NCBI GenBank assembly: GCA_964463485.1
Contig: CAYXDO010000014.1
Coordinates: 43,183-107,182, forward strand
DNA length: 64,000 bases
Source of the DNA: CAYXDO01 sp964463485
Lineage (GTDB): Bacteria > Myxococcota > Kuafuiibacteriia > Kuafuiibacteriales > Kuafuiibacteriaceae
Reading direction: 5' to 3'
Shown here in pieces: positions 32,649 to 43,000 of this stretch (positions are counted from its first letter, which is position 1; each line of letters opens with the position of its first letter). The notes under the pieces were generated by a model that was not told where the DNA came from, searched no databases, and was given only the letters and a program-made list of their open reading frames with translations. The translations under genes were made by a program, and so were the position numbers.

Positions 32649-34085
32649 TCAGAACGCTGTGGCCCGCGCGGGCAGGCCGTGGCTGGTCGTCGTTCCGTCG
32701 CCGAGGTGGCCTGGGTTGTTGCCCCAACACCAGACTTCGCAGTTGGACCGGACCGCACACGTCGAGAACCCACCCGCCTCGATTTCCGCGACATCGTTCA
32801 GTCCCGCCACCTCCACGGGAGCGCGGCTGCAATCACCGTTCGCGCAAGCCTCGTGCGAGGTGAGTCCGTCCCCGAGCTCCCCGTACTGATTGTTGCCCCA
32901 GCACGAGACTCGGCCCGTCGAGTGCAAAGCGCACGTGTGAGTATGGCGACTGGAGAGATCGACGACGTCCGCTAGGCCTCGAACCACCTGCGGAGAGAGC
33001 GCGCACGCGTAGCCTCCGCACGAATCGCTCGCGGCCGCACCCACTTGGCCGTAAGTGTCCCAGCCCCAGCAGAGGACCTCCCCGTTCGCACGCTTCGCGC
33101 AAGTGTGACAGTAGCCAGCCTCGACCTCCACGGCGTCCGAGATGCCGAGGACCTCGACAGGACGATATTGATCCGCCGTCGACCCATCCCCGAGCTGCCC
33201 GAATACGTTGTGCCCCCAGCAGACGAGGTGACCGTTCGGCCTTCGCGCGCACGCGTGAAAGCCACCCACCGTGAGCTCCACCGCGTCGCTCAGGTCGGCG
33301 ACCTCGACGGGTGCTCGGCTGCATTCGTACCCACCGGCCCAGTCGCAAGTCTCGTGACTCATCAGCCCGTCGCCGAGCTGCGCGTCGGCGTTTGCGCCCC
33401 AACACGCAACTTTGCCGGACTCGAGGCGAGCGCAGGCGTGGCCGTAGTCGCTGACTTCCAACTGAATGACCGCGCCGAGCCCCGCCACCGTGACCGGTAC
33501 GCGGCTGCAATCGAATGATCCGCACCTGTCGTGGCTCGCCACGCCGTCCCCGAGCGCTCCTTGCGAACCCAGGCCCCAGCAGGAGACGCCAAAAGGTCGC
33601 CGCACGCAGCTCGTGTTCCCCACCTCCAAGTCGAGCCCATCTCGGATCTCCGCCACCTGCACCGCGGTGAGGGAACAATCGCTCTGGCTCGGGCAACTCA
33701 TGTGACTCGCCAGCCCGTCACCAAGCTGTCCCTCCGTGTTCGTACCCAGGCAGCGCACCGCCCCGGATGCATAGACGGCGCAAGTCACCGAGCCTCCTAG
33801 GCCGACGTGAGCCACTTGCTGGTCCGGCAGCGTACCCTCGGGCGCCCGACAGGCCGAAATCACCGGAACGCCGACGTCCGGCACGGAAGCGTCCTCGAAG
33901 CCGCCGTCCTCGTCGCCCGCGTCCATAGGCTGCGCGGCATCTCGGGCGGCGTCCGCCACGGCATCCAAGACTCTCGCGTCCCGAGTGGTCGTCGACGCAG
34001 GGCGTCGCTCGTCCGCGCAACTCCAGCCCAGAAGGCAAAGCCACAGAAATACGCACCAAAGCCACAAGCAACTCGTCCGCCGCAT
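32649..34085 (-). CDS. RCC1-repeat lipoprotein
   Basis: The protein has 478 residues. A Trp/Leu/Cys-rich signal peptide with a lipobox (LGWSC) and an Asp/Ala-rich spacer precede about seven RCC1-type blades. Each blade carries 'V.CWG.N..GQLGDG' and 'A...HTCA', as in regulator-of-chromosome-condensation beta-propellers. Several blades have a Cys-containing insert of the form 'SH..C....CSR.PV.V', probably disulfide-bonded outside the cell. Such secreted RCC1 lipoproteins are common in Polyangia and are thought to bind partners at the surface. The start at 34085 is the Met directly before the signal peptide; the longer frame to 34274 overlaps the kinase gene. Confidence 0.85.
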   Translation of the reverse strand: MRRTSCLWLWCVFLWLCLLGWSCADERRPASTTTRDARVLDAVADAARDAAQPMDAGDEDGGFEDASVPDVGVPVISACRAPEGTLPDQQVAHVGLGGSVTCAVYASGAVRCLGTNTEGQLGDGLASHMSCPSQSDCSLTAVQVAEIRDGLDLEVGNTSCVRRPFGVSCWGLGSQGALGDGVASHDRCGSFDCSRVPVTVAGLGAVIQLEVSDYGHACARLESGKVACWGANADAQLGDGLMSHETCDWAGGYECSRAPVEVADLSDAVELTVGGFHACARRPNGHLVCWGHNVFGQLGDGSTADQYRPVEVLGISDAVEVEAGYCHTCAKRANGEVLCWGWDTYGQVGAAASDSCGGYACALSPQVVRGLADVVDLSSRHTHTCALHSTGRVSCWGNNQYGELGDGLTSHEACANGDCSRAPVEVAGLNDVAEIEAGGFSTCAVRSNCEVWCWGNNPGHLGDGTTTSHGLPARATAF

Positions 34086-34144
34086 CGCGGCAACATCGCA
34101 AGAAGGGACCGAGTCGTCCAGCGCTTCGCGATGGGTCCGCCCCG

Positions 34145-37030
34145 CTATTTCGCGCGGCCGACGCATTCGCGAAATCGTATCGAAAACGCGCGCAGGCTCG
34201 GCCGCTCCTCGGGATCGATCGCCGTGGACTCTTCGATGAGACTCAGCAGGGGCTTCGGCAGATCCTTTGGCCATTTCTCCAGATTCCGAGGGTCACTCAT
34301 TGGCGCTCGCCCCTGATGCATCAGCAACCGGGAAGTCAAGCTGTCCACGGTCTCGAAGAACGAGCTGCCGCTCAGCGCTCGAAAAACCGTCGCCGCCAAC
34401 CCGTACACGTCGGTTCGTGCATGGACTCGACCCTCGGTCTGTTCGGGCGCCAGATACCCGGGCGTGCCGCTCAGGAGCCCCGCGCCCGACAGCGCTCGAC
34501 TCCTCGCTATGCCGAAGTCGATGACGACCGCGCCCAGAACCCGGGCCTGGGTTCGATGTCGATCTGGCTCGAACCGATCGCTGGGCCCGAGCGGGAGCCG
34601 CACGAAGATGTTCTGCGGGTTGACGTCGGAGTGCACCAACCCAAAGGACTCGAGCGCCATCAACCCATTCGTGACGTCGTCGACGATGGGTTCGAGCTCT
34701 TGGAGGGTCAAAAGCTTGGCTCGGGCGAAACCGAGCAAGTCGACACCGACGAGCCGCTCGAGCACGAGGAACCGGCTCTCCCCCTCCCCGCCAGCGTCGA
34801 TGAAGCTCGCGACGTTGGGGTGATAAATTTGCTTCAAGATCTCGGACTCGGCGAGCAGCGCGCGATCGAGGCGATCTCGTACGTCCTTGGTCACGTCGGG
34901 CCGAAGGACCTTCATGACGAACTTTCTCCCGAGCGGTGGACGTTCCACCAGCCACACCTCACCTTGTGCGCCGCCACCGAGTCTCTGGATGAGTTTGTAC
35001 CCTCCGAGCGATTTCCGCTCGGGCTCGGGAGCAACGGATGAGGTCGCGAGCAGCCGCTCCACCGACGCCTTGACGATCGGGCCGAGCACGGGGCCTAGCG
35101 CCAGCCGCCATCGCTCACCCGTGCTGGGCCCGAGCTCGTCGCGCTCTCCTCCGGACAACAGCTGAATCGAACGAACGACCAACTCTTCCACCTGTTCGTC
35201 GCGACCCCACCCTGCGGGTCGAGCGAGCGCGCGGCACGGATCGGTCAAGAGAGGAGCGACCTCGCGCGCGGCCGCTCCGAGGGCGAGGAGCGCGTCCTTC
35301 TTGGCTTCGGCCGAGGGAGTCATCCGCGCCCTTCGCGCCTCTTCGAGCGCCGCGTCGAGGGCCCGCAGGCCCACGTACAATGCGGTGTCCTCGGTTCCGA
35401 GGCTTCTGAGCGCGTTCAGGACGACTCCCGACAGAGTCTCGACCCGGTCACTCGGACGAAGAGTCTCTCGGATGGTCTCGACGGCCCGACTCACGTCGTG
35501 CTCGCGCGCCGCCGCCTCGGCTCGTCCAAGATGCTCGAGCGGACCGAGCCCATGCGCGGCGATCGCCCACCACGCGGCAAATCGGGAGAGCTCCACGGAC
35601 TCCGGGATCGCGCCCCCTCGCACCCTCGTGGCGTCGAAGAGGCGGTACGAAACGTCCGCCAGGGGCTTTTGAAACCTGGAGGCGGTCCGCTTGTCCGGAT
35701 GTCGCAGCCACTCCGTACTGTCGATCGACGAAAAGACGAACTCAGCGGCCCGAGCCCGCTGCTGCTCCGCTGCGGAGTCGAGAAACGAGGACAGCACACG
35801 CAGGGTCGTGCGGTGGAGCGCAAACTCGGGCTCCCCTCGGTGCAACGCCGAGGACATTCGCGCCGCGATCACCTCTCGGAGCGCGCTCGAATCGAACGTA
35901 GCCACTCCGGCGGCCCGGGCGATGGGATTGGACAAATCGAGCGCGACCGCCCGCGCCACGGACTCGAGAGTGTAAAGTGCCCTGGCCCGCTCGGGCACCG
36001 ACCCTTCGAGCGCGGCAGGAAGGGCCGCCTCGAACAACCCACCGAGCGAACCGGCAAGGCCCAAGGCCCTCGAAGCCACCTTGTCAGCTCCAGCCCGAAC
36101 GGCCGCGCTGAGTGTACGCTCGAAGAGCAGCTCCGGGTCGGTTGGGTCTGGATCCAACCCATCGAGGTGATCGGTCGCTCGCACGATCTTCAACCAGAGT
36201 TGAGCCTCGGTGATCGATCGAGTTTCGACTTCGAGGGCGACACCCCGAATACGATCGAGCAGCCTGTCCGTGGCTCGATCGGAGAATCCTCTCCTCCCAA
36301 TCGTCAGCAACCCATCCGTGAGGCTCCAAAAGACCTCCACGCCGAGCTGAGTCGATTTCCGCCGACCCCGCGAAAAGGACTCCAGGCTCTCGTCGAGCCT
36401 CCGGACGATCTCGTCGAAGAGCTCCCTGCGATCGCAGGCAATGAACGGCAGCGAGGGCCCGAGCGCCGCCACCGCCCACGGATCGGCGTCCGCGTGAAAC
36501 AGCTCGTCGAGCCGCGCTTCGAGCCACCAGACGTCGCCAGGCATGGCCCCGAGCGCGGTGGTCGCGCGGCGTCGCTCCCCCAAGCTCCCGCTCGAGAGCC
36601 ACTCGAAGAGGAGCGTACGCGCGTCCGACACCCGCCCGGCCAGTCGCCCGAGCGATCGAGCGGCAGGAATCCACACGAGCGGCTCCGGATGGGTCGCCAA
36701 CGACCGAGCGACGGAAGTGGCACTGGACGCTCGGGCGGGATCCAAACCTTCGACCGCCGCTGAAAGGGCCCGCGCGGCAAGAACGCGCTCTCGAAGAGTA
36801 CCCCGGACTCGGCCTTCGATGAATCGAGTGAAACGATCGCCCGCGCCGAGCCACTGCGCGACCAGAGGCAGACTACGCGCCGCTGCGCCAGCTTCGAGCA
36901 AACAGAGCTCGACCTGCGCCTCGCGCGCGCTCGACGTGTCGCGCTCGAAGCCGTCGAATGCACGACGCGTCGCTTCGGCCAGGAAGTCGGCCACGTCGAG
37001 TGGTATCGCCCGGAGCGGGCCCCGCTGCAA
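34145..37030 (-). CDS. Ser/Thr kinase with long helical N-terminal domain
   Basis: The protein has 961 residues. Residues about 1-660 are helical repeats of HEAT/ARM character (for example 'SLGRLAGRVSDARTLLFEWLSSG'). The C-terminal kinase domain (about 673-955) has 'LGGGAQGEVW', Lys in 'FVMKVL', catalytic loop HSDVNPQNIF (Arg of HRD replaced by Ser, Asp kept), DFG in 'VIDFGIARS' and 'YLAPEQ'. It should be active; loss of the HRD Arg suggests it does not need activation-loop phosphorylation. No transmembrane helix is present. The first in-frame start is TTG at 37030, and no ATG lies near. The kinase-last order is the reverse of most bacterial Hanks kinases. Confidence 0.8.
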   Translation of the reverse strand: MQRGPLRAIPLDVADFLAEATRRAFDGFERDTSSAREAQVELCLLEAGAAARSLPLVAQWLGAGDRFTRFIEGRVRGTLRERVLAARALSAAVEGLDPARASSATSVARSLATHPEPLVWIPAARSLGRLAGRVSDARTLLFEWLSSGSLGERRRATTALGAMPGDVWWLEARLDELFHADADPWAVAALGPSLPFIACDRRELFDEIVRRLDESLESFSRGRRKSTQLGVEVFWSLTDGLLTIGRRGFSDRATDRLLDRIRGVALEVETRSITEAQLWLKIVRATDHLDGLDPDPTDPELLFERTLSAAVRAGADKVASRALGLAGSLGGLFEAALPAALEGSVPERARALYTLESVARAVALDLSNPIARAAGVATFDSSALREVIAARMSSALHRGEPEFALHRTTLRVLSSFLDSAAEQQRARAAEFVFSSIDSTEWLRHPDKRTASRFQKPLADVSYRLFDATRVRGGAIPESVELSRFAAWWAIAAHGLGPLEHLGRAEAAAREHDVSRAVETIRETLRPSDRVETLSGVVLNALRSLGTEDTALYVGLRALDAALEEARRARMTPSAEAKKDALLALGAAAREVAPLLTDPCRALARPAGWGRDEQVEELVVRSIQLLSGGERDELGPSTGERWRLALGPVLGPIVKASVERLLATSSVAPEPERKSLGGYKLIQRLGGGAQGEVWLVERPPLGRKFVMKVLRPDVTKDVRDRLDRALLAESEILKQIYHPNVASFIDAGGEGESRFLVLERLVGVDLLGFARAKLLTLQELEPIVDDVTNGLMALESFGLVHSDVNPQNIFVRLPLGPSDRFEPDRHRTQARVLGAVVIDFGIARSRALSGAGLLSGTPGYLAPEQTEGRVHARTDVYGLAATVFRALSGSSFFETVDSLTSRLLMHQGRAPMSDPRNLEKWPKDLPKPLLSLIEESTAIDPEERPSLRAFSIRFRECVGRAK

Positions 37031-37075
37031 CCCTCTCGACCCGCCTGAGTTCAGCGGGGCGATCGATCGCTGCTC

Positions 37076-37897
37076 CTAGACGGGTTTGGAGCCTTTAACG
37101 AGGGGCGAGAGCTCCCTCACGTCGTGCGCCGAAAACACCGATACTTCCTTGGATCTCGCGAGCTCCGCGAGACGCTCGGTGTTGGTGAGTCGATCGTGAT
37201 CATCCATGGCGATGATCGACTGAAAGAGCGAGAGCGCCGGAGGGCAGCTCGGAGACTCGGGACGAATCTGTCCCTCCGAGAAATACGCATCTCCTGCGTG
37301 AAACAACCAACCGCGATCGGTCGAGACGGCCACCCCTGCGTGGCCTCGTGTGTGACCCACGAGCGGCACGAGCAAGATTTCAGGCGAGACCCCGGGAAGC
37401 GCTCGGACCGCAGCAAACCCATGGAACGGCTCGCCCGTGGCCTCGTGCGCGACCAGCTTCGGACGATGAGACCACTGAATGGGTCGGTACCGCTCGGTCT
37501 CGAGCAAGGTCGCCCGTCGAGTAGCTGCGAGAAGCTCGTCGCGCATGACGTGAATTTCGGCCTCCGGAAAATCCGAGATACCCCCCACATGGTCGAGATC
37601 CATGTGGGTGAGTACGATGTGGCGCACGTCTTTGGGGCTGTATCCGAGCTTTTCCACCTGACGGATCGCGGTCTCCGCTTCGTCCAACGCGGGCCTCGCG
37701 AGACTCATGAAGAGTCGTCCAAGCCTCTGCTTCGCGTTTCGCAGGTCCACGAGGCCTAGGCCTGCGTCGACCAACACCAAGCCTTCGGGCGCTTCGACGA
37801 GCAGGACGTGGCAGCAGATTTCACGCGCGCCTTTGGTGTAGACGAGTCGACCGCCGAACGGTCGCATCGAGGCGCAATTCAGGTGATGGACCTTCAT
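37076..37897 (-). CDS. Metallo-beta-lactamase-fold hydrolase
   Basis: The protein has 273 residues. The zinc motif HMDLDH (in 'LTHMDLDHVGG') is followed by 'GHTRGHAGV' and 'FHAGDAYFS', giving a full binuclear site as in N-acyl-homoserine lactonase-like and glyoxalase-II-like enzymes. The substrate is unknown. The ATG lies inside the stop of the Fe-S gene (ATGA, 37894-37897), so it is the last gene of a three-gene coupled operon. A longer frame upstream lies inside that gene and is rejected. Confidence 0.8.
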   Translation of the reverse strand: MKVHHLNCASMRPFGGRLVYTKGAREICCHVLLVEAPEGLVLVDAGLGLVDLRNAKQRLGRLFMSLARPALDEAETAIRQVEKLGYSPKDVRHIVLTHMDLDHVGGISDFPEAEIHVMRDELLAATRRATLLETERYRPIQWSHRPKLVAHEATGEPFHGFAAVRALPGVSPEILLVPLVGHTRGHAGVAVSTDRGWLFHAGDAYFSEGQIRPESPSCPPALSLFQSIIAMDDHDRLTNTERLAELARSKEVSVFSAHDVRELSPLVKGSKPV

Positions 37898-40023
37898 AGG
37901 CCCACGGCCCAAATCGAAATCGCGACGTGGGCGACCAGCATCACGAACATGACGACGGAGACAGCGATGTGAAAAGCACGCCACTTCGCGAGCAGCTTCC
38001 GCACCGCGCCGAGGAACCGGACGCGCCGCTCGATCTTGGCGCGCTGTCCCATGAGCTCGATGGCGGTCTTTCGCAGCTTGGTGTCCTTCATCTCGCCGAG
38101 CAACCCGAAGCGGAGCGAAATCGCCGCCGAGATACTCTTGAGCTCGGTGGAGACGAGATAACCGAGGAAACCGATCGCACCCATGTCGTCTTCTTCGCGA
38201 ACCTCCTCGTTCTTCTCCTGAGCCTTGAGAAACTGCTGCAACACATTGGCGCTCATGGTCATGGACGACCATTGGTCCGCCGCCTTCTGAATGCCTTCGT
38301 CGAGCCGAGTCTTCGCGCGGTTCGCGGCAAACTCGGCCTTCGGCAGCGCCGTGTACAAATACCGACCCACCACTCCCGAGAGTAAGACCACCACTACGGC
38401 CCACCACAACCACACGACCCAGTACCAACTCAGGACGTGGAGGTTGGTGTGGAGGAGCGCCAGAGCGGGCCCCGCGAGACCAAACACCACGTGAAAGTCG
38501 AACCACGTCCGCGACCCACCAATCCGCCGAAGACCCGGGACATGCAGGCGAAGCGTGTATAACGCGGAGACGATCATCATGCCGCCTCCGATGTAACCCA
38601 TCCAACGGCCCATGCCGAAGCCGGCCGTATATTTGAGGGTGAGCTTCGCCGCCGCGTCTGCTCCGGCTAAGAGCGCCACGAGCGGCTTGTAGATCGACAA
38701 GCCCGGAGAGAGCTTTCGCGCCCCGAACTCCCAGGCACAACCGAGCACGGCGAGCGCCGCCAGCGCAAACAACGTCCGCATGAACGTGACGCCCTGCGCC
38801 GCCGCCACCTGTGAGTAGCCGACTTCGAAAGGCTTTGGATCGAAATACTTGGAGACTTGGTCGGCCTGCCCTCCGTCGCGCCTGAAGAGCTCGTTGGGAT
38901 TGATCTGAATGATCGCTCCGGTCGGACAGGCGGTGATACACGCCATGTCTTCGTAACCCACGCAGTGGTCGCACTTGTTGGCGATTCGCTTGGGTTTCTT
39001 CTTCTCCTTCGGCTTCTCCTCGCCCTTGGCGATCACCGTCTTGGGTCGGTCGTCGCGGGCCGCTTTGACCTTGTCGACGATGTCGATCTCTTCGGCGACG
39101 ACGTCCACCATCCGAATCGCTTCATGCGGGCACGCCTTGGCGCATTTCGTACAACCCACGCAGTTGTCGTAGACGATGACTTCGTGGTGTTCCGGCTCGA
39201 GCTCGATCGCGTCGAAGTTGCACTCGGGAATGCACCGCGCGTCCTCGCAAGTGCGACAATTGAGGGTGAATTGGATCAGGCCGAGGCTAGGCCCAAAGCG
39301 TTCGATGCGCGAGATGCCGTGGCGTTGCTCGCAGGCCATGACACACTCGTCGCAATCGATACACTTGTCGGTCTGGATGACTTTGACGGCCTTGGCGTAT
39401 TCGAGACCCTCGCGAACGAAGAAGTCGAGAATCTCTTGCCTATTCTCGAGCTTGAGGAAGGACTGTCGATAGTAGGACGACTCGGCCCGTTTTTCGATCG
39501 CGGCGCGCGCGGTCGGGACCCTCGCGAGGATTTGATCGAGGTCCGCCTTTTGGATCTTGATGAGGACGACGGGGAGGCAGGTATAGAGTGCGACATCGTA
39601 CTTGCGCCCGTCGCTCCCGCGCACATCGGGGACGTGATCGTTGGCGAAGAAGTCGCCCGGGTCGAAGAGGGCGATGTTCTTCTTCGTGAGTTGCATGACC
39701 GGCGGCGGTCGCTTCTTCGGCGAGGGGGGCGGCGGGACTTGGCCGCGTTCGAACTCGGCGAAGGCGACCTGGCCTTTGGAGAGAAAGTAGTAAGCGGGGA
39801 CTTCGGCGCCGTCGTCGGCGCGCGGGAGCACTCGGTCTTGAGCGAGGGTGACGAGGGTGGAGACGGCGGCAATTTCGCGCCGCTCGACGACGGTCAGGTC
39901 GCGAAAGGCGTCGAGTTTCTGGAGCTCGGCGTCGACGTCGACGTCCGACTTCGGACTCGCGTCGCGCTTCTCGGTCGCCTTCTTGCCTTCCGGCTTCTCT
40001 TTCTTCTCCAACGCACTCATCAT
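37894..40023 (-). CDS. Cyclic-nucleotide-binding-like / poly-[4Fe-4S] / membrane cytochrome-b-like redox protein
   Basis: The protein has 709 residues. Residues about 35-200 look like a cNMP-binding (Crp/Fnr) domain ('YYFLSKGQVAF', 'FDPGDFFAND'). Next come four Cys-rich iron-sulfur motifs: CIDCDECVMACEQ, CRTCEDARCIPEC, CVGCTKCAKACP and CDHCVGYEDMACITACP, like DmsB/HybA ferredoxin subunits. The C-terminal half has about five membrane helices with buried His ('FHVVFGLAG', 'LLHTNLHVLSW', 'FHIAVSVVM'), suggesting a b-type haem. I infer electron transfer between a soluble partner and the membrane, tuned by the N-terminal domain. It is coupled by ATGA to both neighbours. Confidence 0.8.
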   Translation of the reverse strand: MMSALEKKEKPEGKKATEKRDASPKSDVDVDAELQKLDAFRDLTVVERREIAAVSTLVTLAQDRVLPRADDGAEVPAYYFLSKGQVAFAEFERGQVPPPPSPKKRPPPVMQLTKKNIALFDPGDFFANDHVPDVRGSDGRKYDVALYTCLPVVLIKIQKADLDQILARVPTARAAIEKRAESSYYRQSFLKLENRQEILDFFVREGLEYAKAVKVIQTDKCIDCDECVMACEQRHGISRIERFGPSLGLIQFTLNCRTCEDARCIPECNFDAIELEPEHHEVIVYDNCVGCTKCAKACPHEAIRMVDVVAEEIDIVDKVKAARDDRPKTVIAKGEEKPKEKKKPKRIANKCDHCVGYEDMACITACPTGAIIQINPNELFRRDGGQADQVSKYFDPKPFEVGYSQVAAAQGVTFMRTLFALAALAVLGCAWEFGARKLSPGLSIYKPLVALLAGADAAAKLTLKYTAGFGMGRWMGYIGGGMMIVSALYTLRLHVPGLRRIGGSRTWFDFHVVFGLAGPALALLHTNLHVLSWYWVVWLWWAVVVVLLSGVVGRYLYTALPKAEFAANRAKTRLDEGIQKAADQWSSMTMSANVLQQFLKAQEKNEEVREEDDMGAIGFLGYLVSTELKSISAAISLRFGLLGEMKDTKLRKTAIELMGQRAKIERRVRFLGAVRKLLAKWRAFHIAVSVVMFVMLVAHVAISIWAVGL

Positions 40024-43000
40024 CGACCGCGCAGGAGCTTCTGAGCTTCCTTCGCCAAATCACCGTCAGGACGGGCCTTTCGAAAGAGCTCGAGCTCCTT
40101 TTGACCCTGCCGTTTGGTTTTTGGCTGTTTGATCAGATGCCGCCCGAGGTAGAAATGGGCCTCGTCGGGGGCGTCGTCGTGCGTGAGAGCGGCCTCCAGC
40201 ATCGCAACGCCTCGTTTGGCGTCTTCTTCGAGCACGATGCGACCGAGGTAATAGAGGTCGACGCCGGATCTTTCGTCTTTAGCGCCCTTCTTCGGCGGCG
40301 TCCCGAGGCTCTTGTTCAGCTTGAGCGCGGACGTGTACCGGTTGAGTGCGGCCTCATAGTCCTTTTGAGCATGCTCCACCGAGCCGAGCTCGAGGAGCGT
40401 TTGAGTATCACTGCCAGAGACGTCGGCGATTCGAGAGAGCGCGTCCTTGGCACCACGGTCGTCTCCGCGCTCCTTTCGGAGCTTGGCGAGGAGCTTGAGC
40501 GCCTTGGGAATGAGTTGGTTCGACTCGAGGATGGGCTCGAGCGCAGCGAGCGCTTCGATCGGTTTGTTCTTGGCCGCCAAGATCTGAGCGAGCCCGAAGC
40601 GAGCATCGACGGAGGTCGGGTCGGCGGCGATCGCCGCTTCGAAGGCGGAGCGAGCGTCCTCCGGTTTTTGGGAAGCCAGCATGACTTGACCGAGCTCGGC
40701 ATCCCAAGCCGGGTCCTTCTCGAGCTTCCGCGCTTGTTCGACGAGCCCGAGCGCCTCTTCGACTCGGCCCGCCATGCGGGCGCGGCGAGAAAGCTCGGCA
40801 AAATTGGCGGCCTCGAGCGCGTCTTCGAGCTTCTCCGAGCTCATCAACTTCGAGGTGATCGGGGGAAAGGCGCCCGTTCGCGGAGTCACCGCGACGAGCG
40901 CAAACGTGCCGGGCGTGAGGCGCACGGAGCCATACGGGAGCTCGACTTGGCCGAGTCCGTCGGTCCTCGAGTCACCTTTCCAGTCAGAGTCGAGCTTCGC
41001 GGCCACGCCGAAGCGGGCGCGAGCAAGACCGACCTGAATTTCTGGACTCTTTGGGTCGAGCTTCGCCGCCGCCTCGTACAGCTCGACGGCGCGGTCCCAA
41101 CCTCCGGCCGCCAGATACAAATCGGCGACCACAGTCTTGAAGGCCGCGCTGCTCGCGTACGCTGCCTCGGCCCTCCCAAGCTGCTCGATGGCTCCCTCTC
41201 GGTCTCCGCGGGAGAAGTCGGCCACCGCAAACAAGAGCGCACCGCGCCCCGCTTCGTCCTTGGCGACTTCCTTTCTCTCCTCCTTGAGCAGCCCAAACAA
41301 GATGGCCTGAGTCTGCACGGCCTCCGGGTCCTTGCCTGAGCTCTGCCCGAGAGTGTATCGCTCGAGCGCCGCCTGCACGTCGTGCGGCCTCTTCGACAGG
41401 ATCTCACCGTAATATCGAAACGCGGCGTCGAGATTTCCGTTTCTCGCGTGCCAACGCGCGAGCTCCAGCAAAGTCTCTCTGCGAGCAGGGTGGAGCGCCC
41501 GCGCTTCGTGCAACGCCGCGAGCGCCGCCTTCTCGTCGCCGAGCTTGACCGCCATACGCGCCTTCTGCAGCAGCGCTTTGGGACTGCCAGGGAAACGAAC
41601 GAGCGCGGCGTCTACCTCGCGCTTTGCGATCTCCAAACCCTTGGCTCCGGAGCTCGTGATCGCCATGGCCGCGACGGCCTCCACGGTCGGCGTGGTCGCG
41701 CTCAGCGAGCCCAGCGCGGATTTGGCTCGAAGCAGAGCGTCTGCGCTCTGACCGAACTCCAGCCACTCCCTGGCGGCAATCTCCGCACGCGCCGCAGTGA
41801 GTACGCTCCTCAAGTCCGGGTAGCTTCCGATCAGCGCGTCGAGCGCTTCGTCGGCCGACAGGAGCGAGGCAAGGCTGGCGTCTTCGAGGTCGTGACCCAG
41901 GTTGCGAAGCTCCTCTTCGGCGTCGTTGACTCCGGCCGGAGCCCGCCGGGACATCGCCACGTACCCACCCCAGGCAGAGAGTCCGCCCACGACCATTACC
42001 GTGCCCCACCAGGTCAGGCGGCCCATACCCTTGCCGGTCCGGACGACCATGACTTCGCGGCGCCCACCGGCCTCGGCTCGGCCTGCTTCTTTGTCCTTCT
42101 CCCTAGCCTTGGGCTTGGGCTCGTCGACCGACGGGTCCTTCTTGGCCGTCGGTTTGTCCCCGCCATACAGCGCCCAAATGGCCTCGTCCACCATCTGAGT
42201 TGCCGGGCGCTCCTCACTCGGACGCTTGGGATCTGGCTTGAGTTTGGGCTTTTCTTCGTCGGCCTTGCCTGCCTTCGGCTCCGGAGACTTCTCCGGCTTC
42301 GCAGCCTTCTCCGGCTTGAGTGGCTTCTCCGTTTTTTCAGGCTTCTCGGGCTTCTCTGATTTGTCCGGCTTCTCCGATTTATCCTGCTTTTCTGACTTCT
42401 CGGGCTTCTCGAATTTTTCCGCTTTTTCGTGCTTTTCGGCTCTTTCGTCGCCCTTCGGTGCGACGCCTTCGGCCGCTTTCGCTGCTTCCTCCGCCTTTTT
42501 GGCCTTGGCCGCTTTGGCTGCGGCGATCCGGGCCTCCCGCTGAGCGGCCTTGTCGTCGGCAGGCGCCGCACCAGCCTCCCGCACTTCATCCGCGGCCTTC
42601 TCTGGTTTGGCTTCAGGCGGAGGTTTGGTCGGAGCCTCGTCAGGCGGCGGCGCCGGGGGCGGAACAGATCGGCGAGACTCGGACTTGGGCGGCTCGGCGG
42701 CGTTCGACACGGGCGGCGGCGGCGGCATCGAGCTGGGCTTCGAAGACGCAACGGGCCTCGACGATGGCGCGGAAGGCGCTTTCTTCGGGTCGGAGCGCTC
42801 CACGCGGGTCGGCTGATTCTCCTTGGGCGGCTCCGGAGGTTCAGGAAGGCCCGCCGGCATCGAAAGCTCAGCAGACACTGCAATGCCCTCCGTGAGCGGC
42901 TCCGGCTCGGACACCGGCGTGTCGAAGAGCGGGCTCACGATGCGGCTGTAATCCGCGGCGCTCCCACCCACCTTGGGAGGCGGGGGCTTGGAGGGGGCCT

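Noticed and set aside
37898..38974. Long N-terminal extension of the MBL-fold hydrolase
   Set aside because: It lies inside the Fe-S gene, and the ATGA overlap marks the real start.
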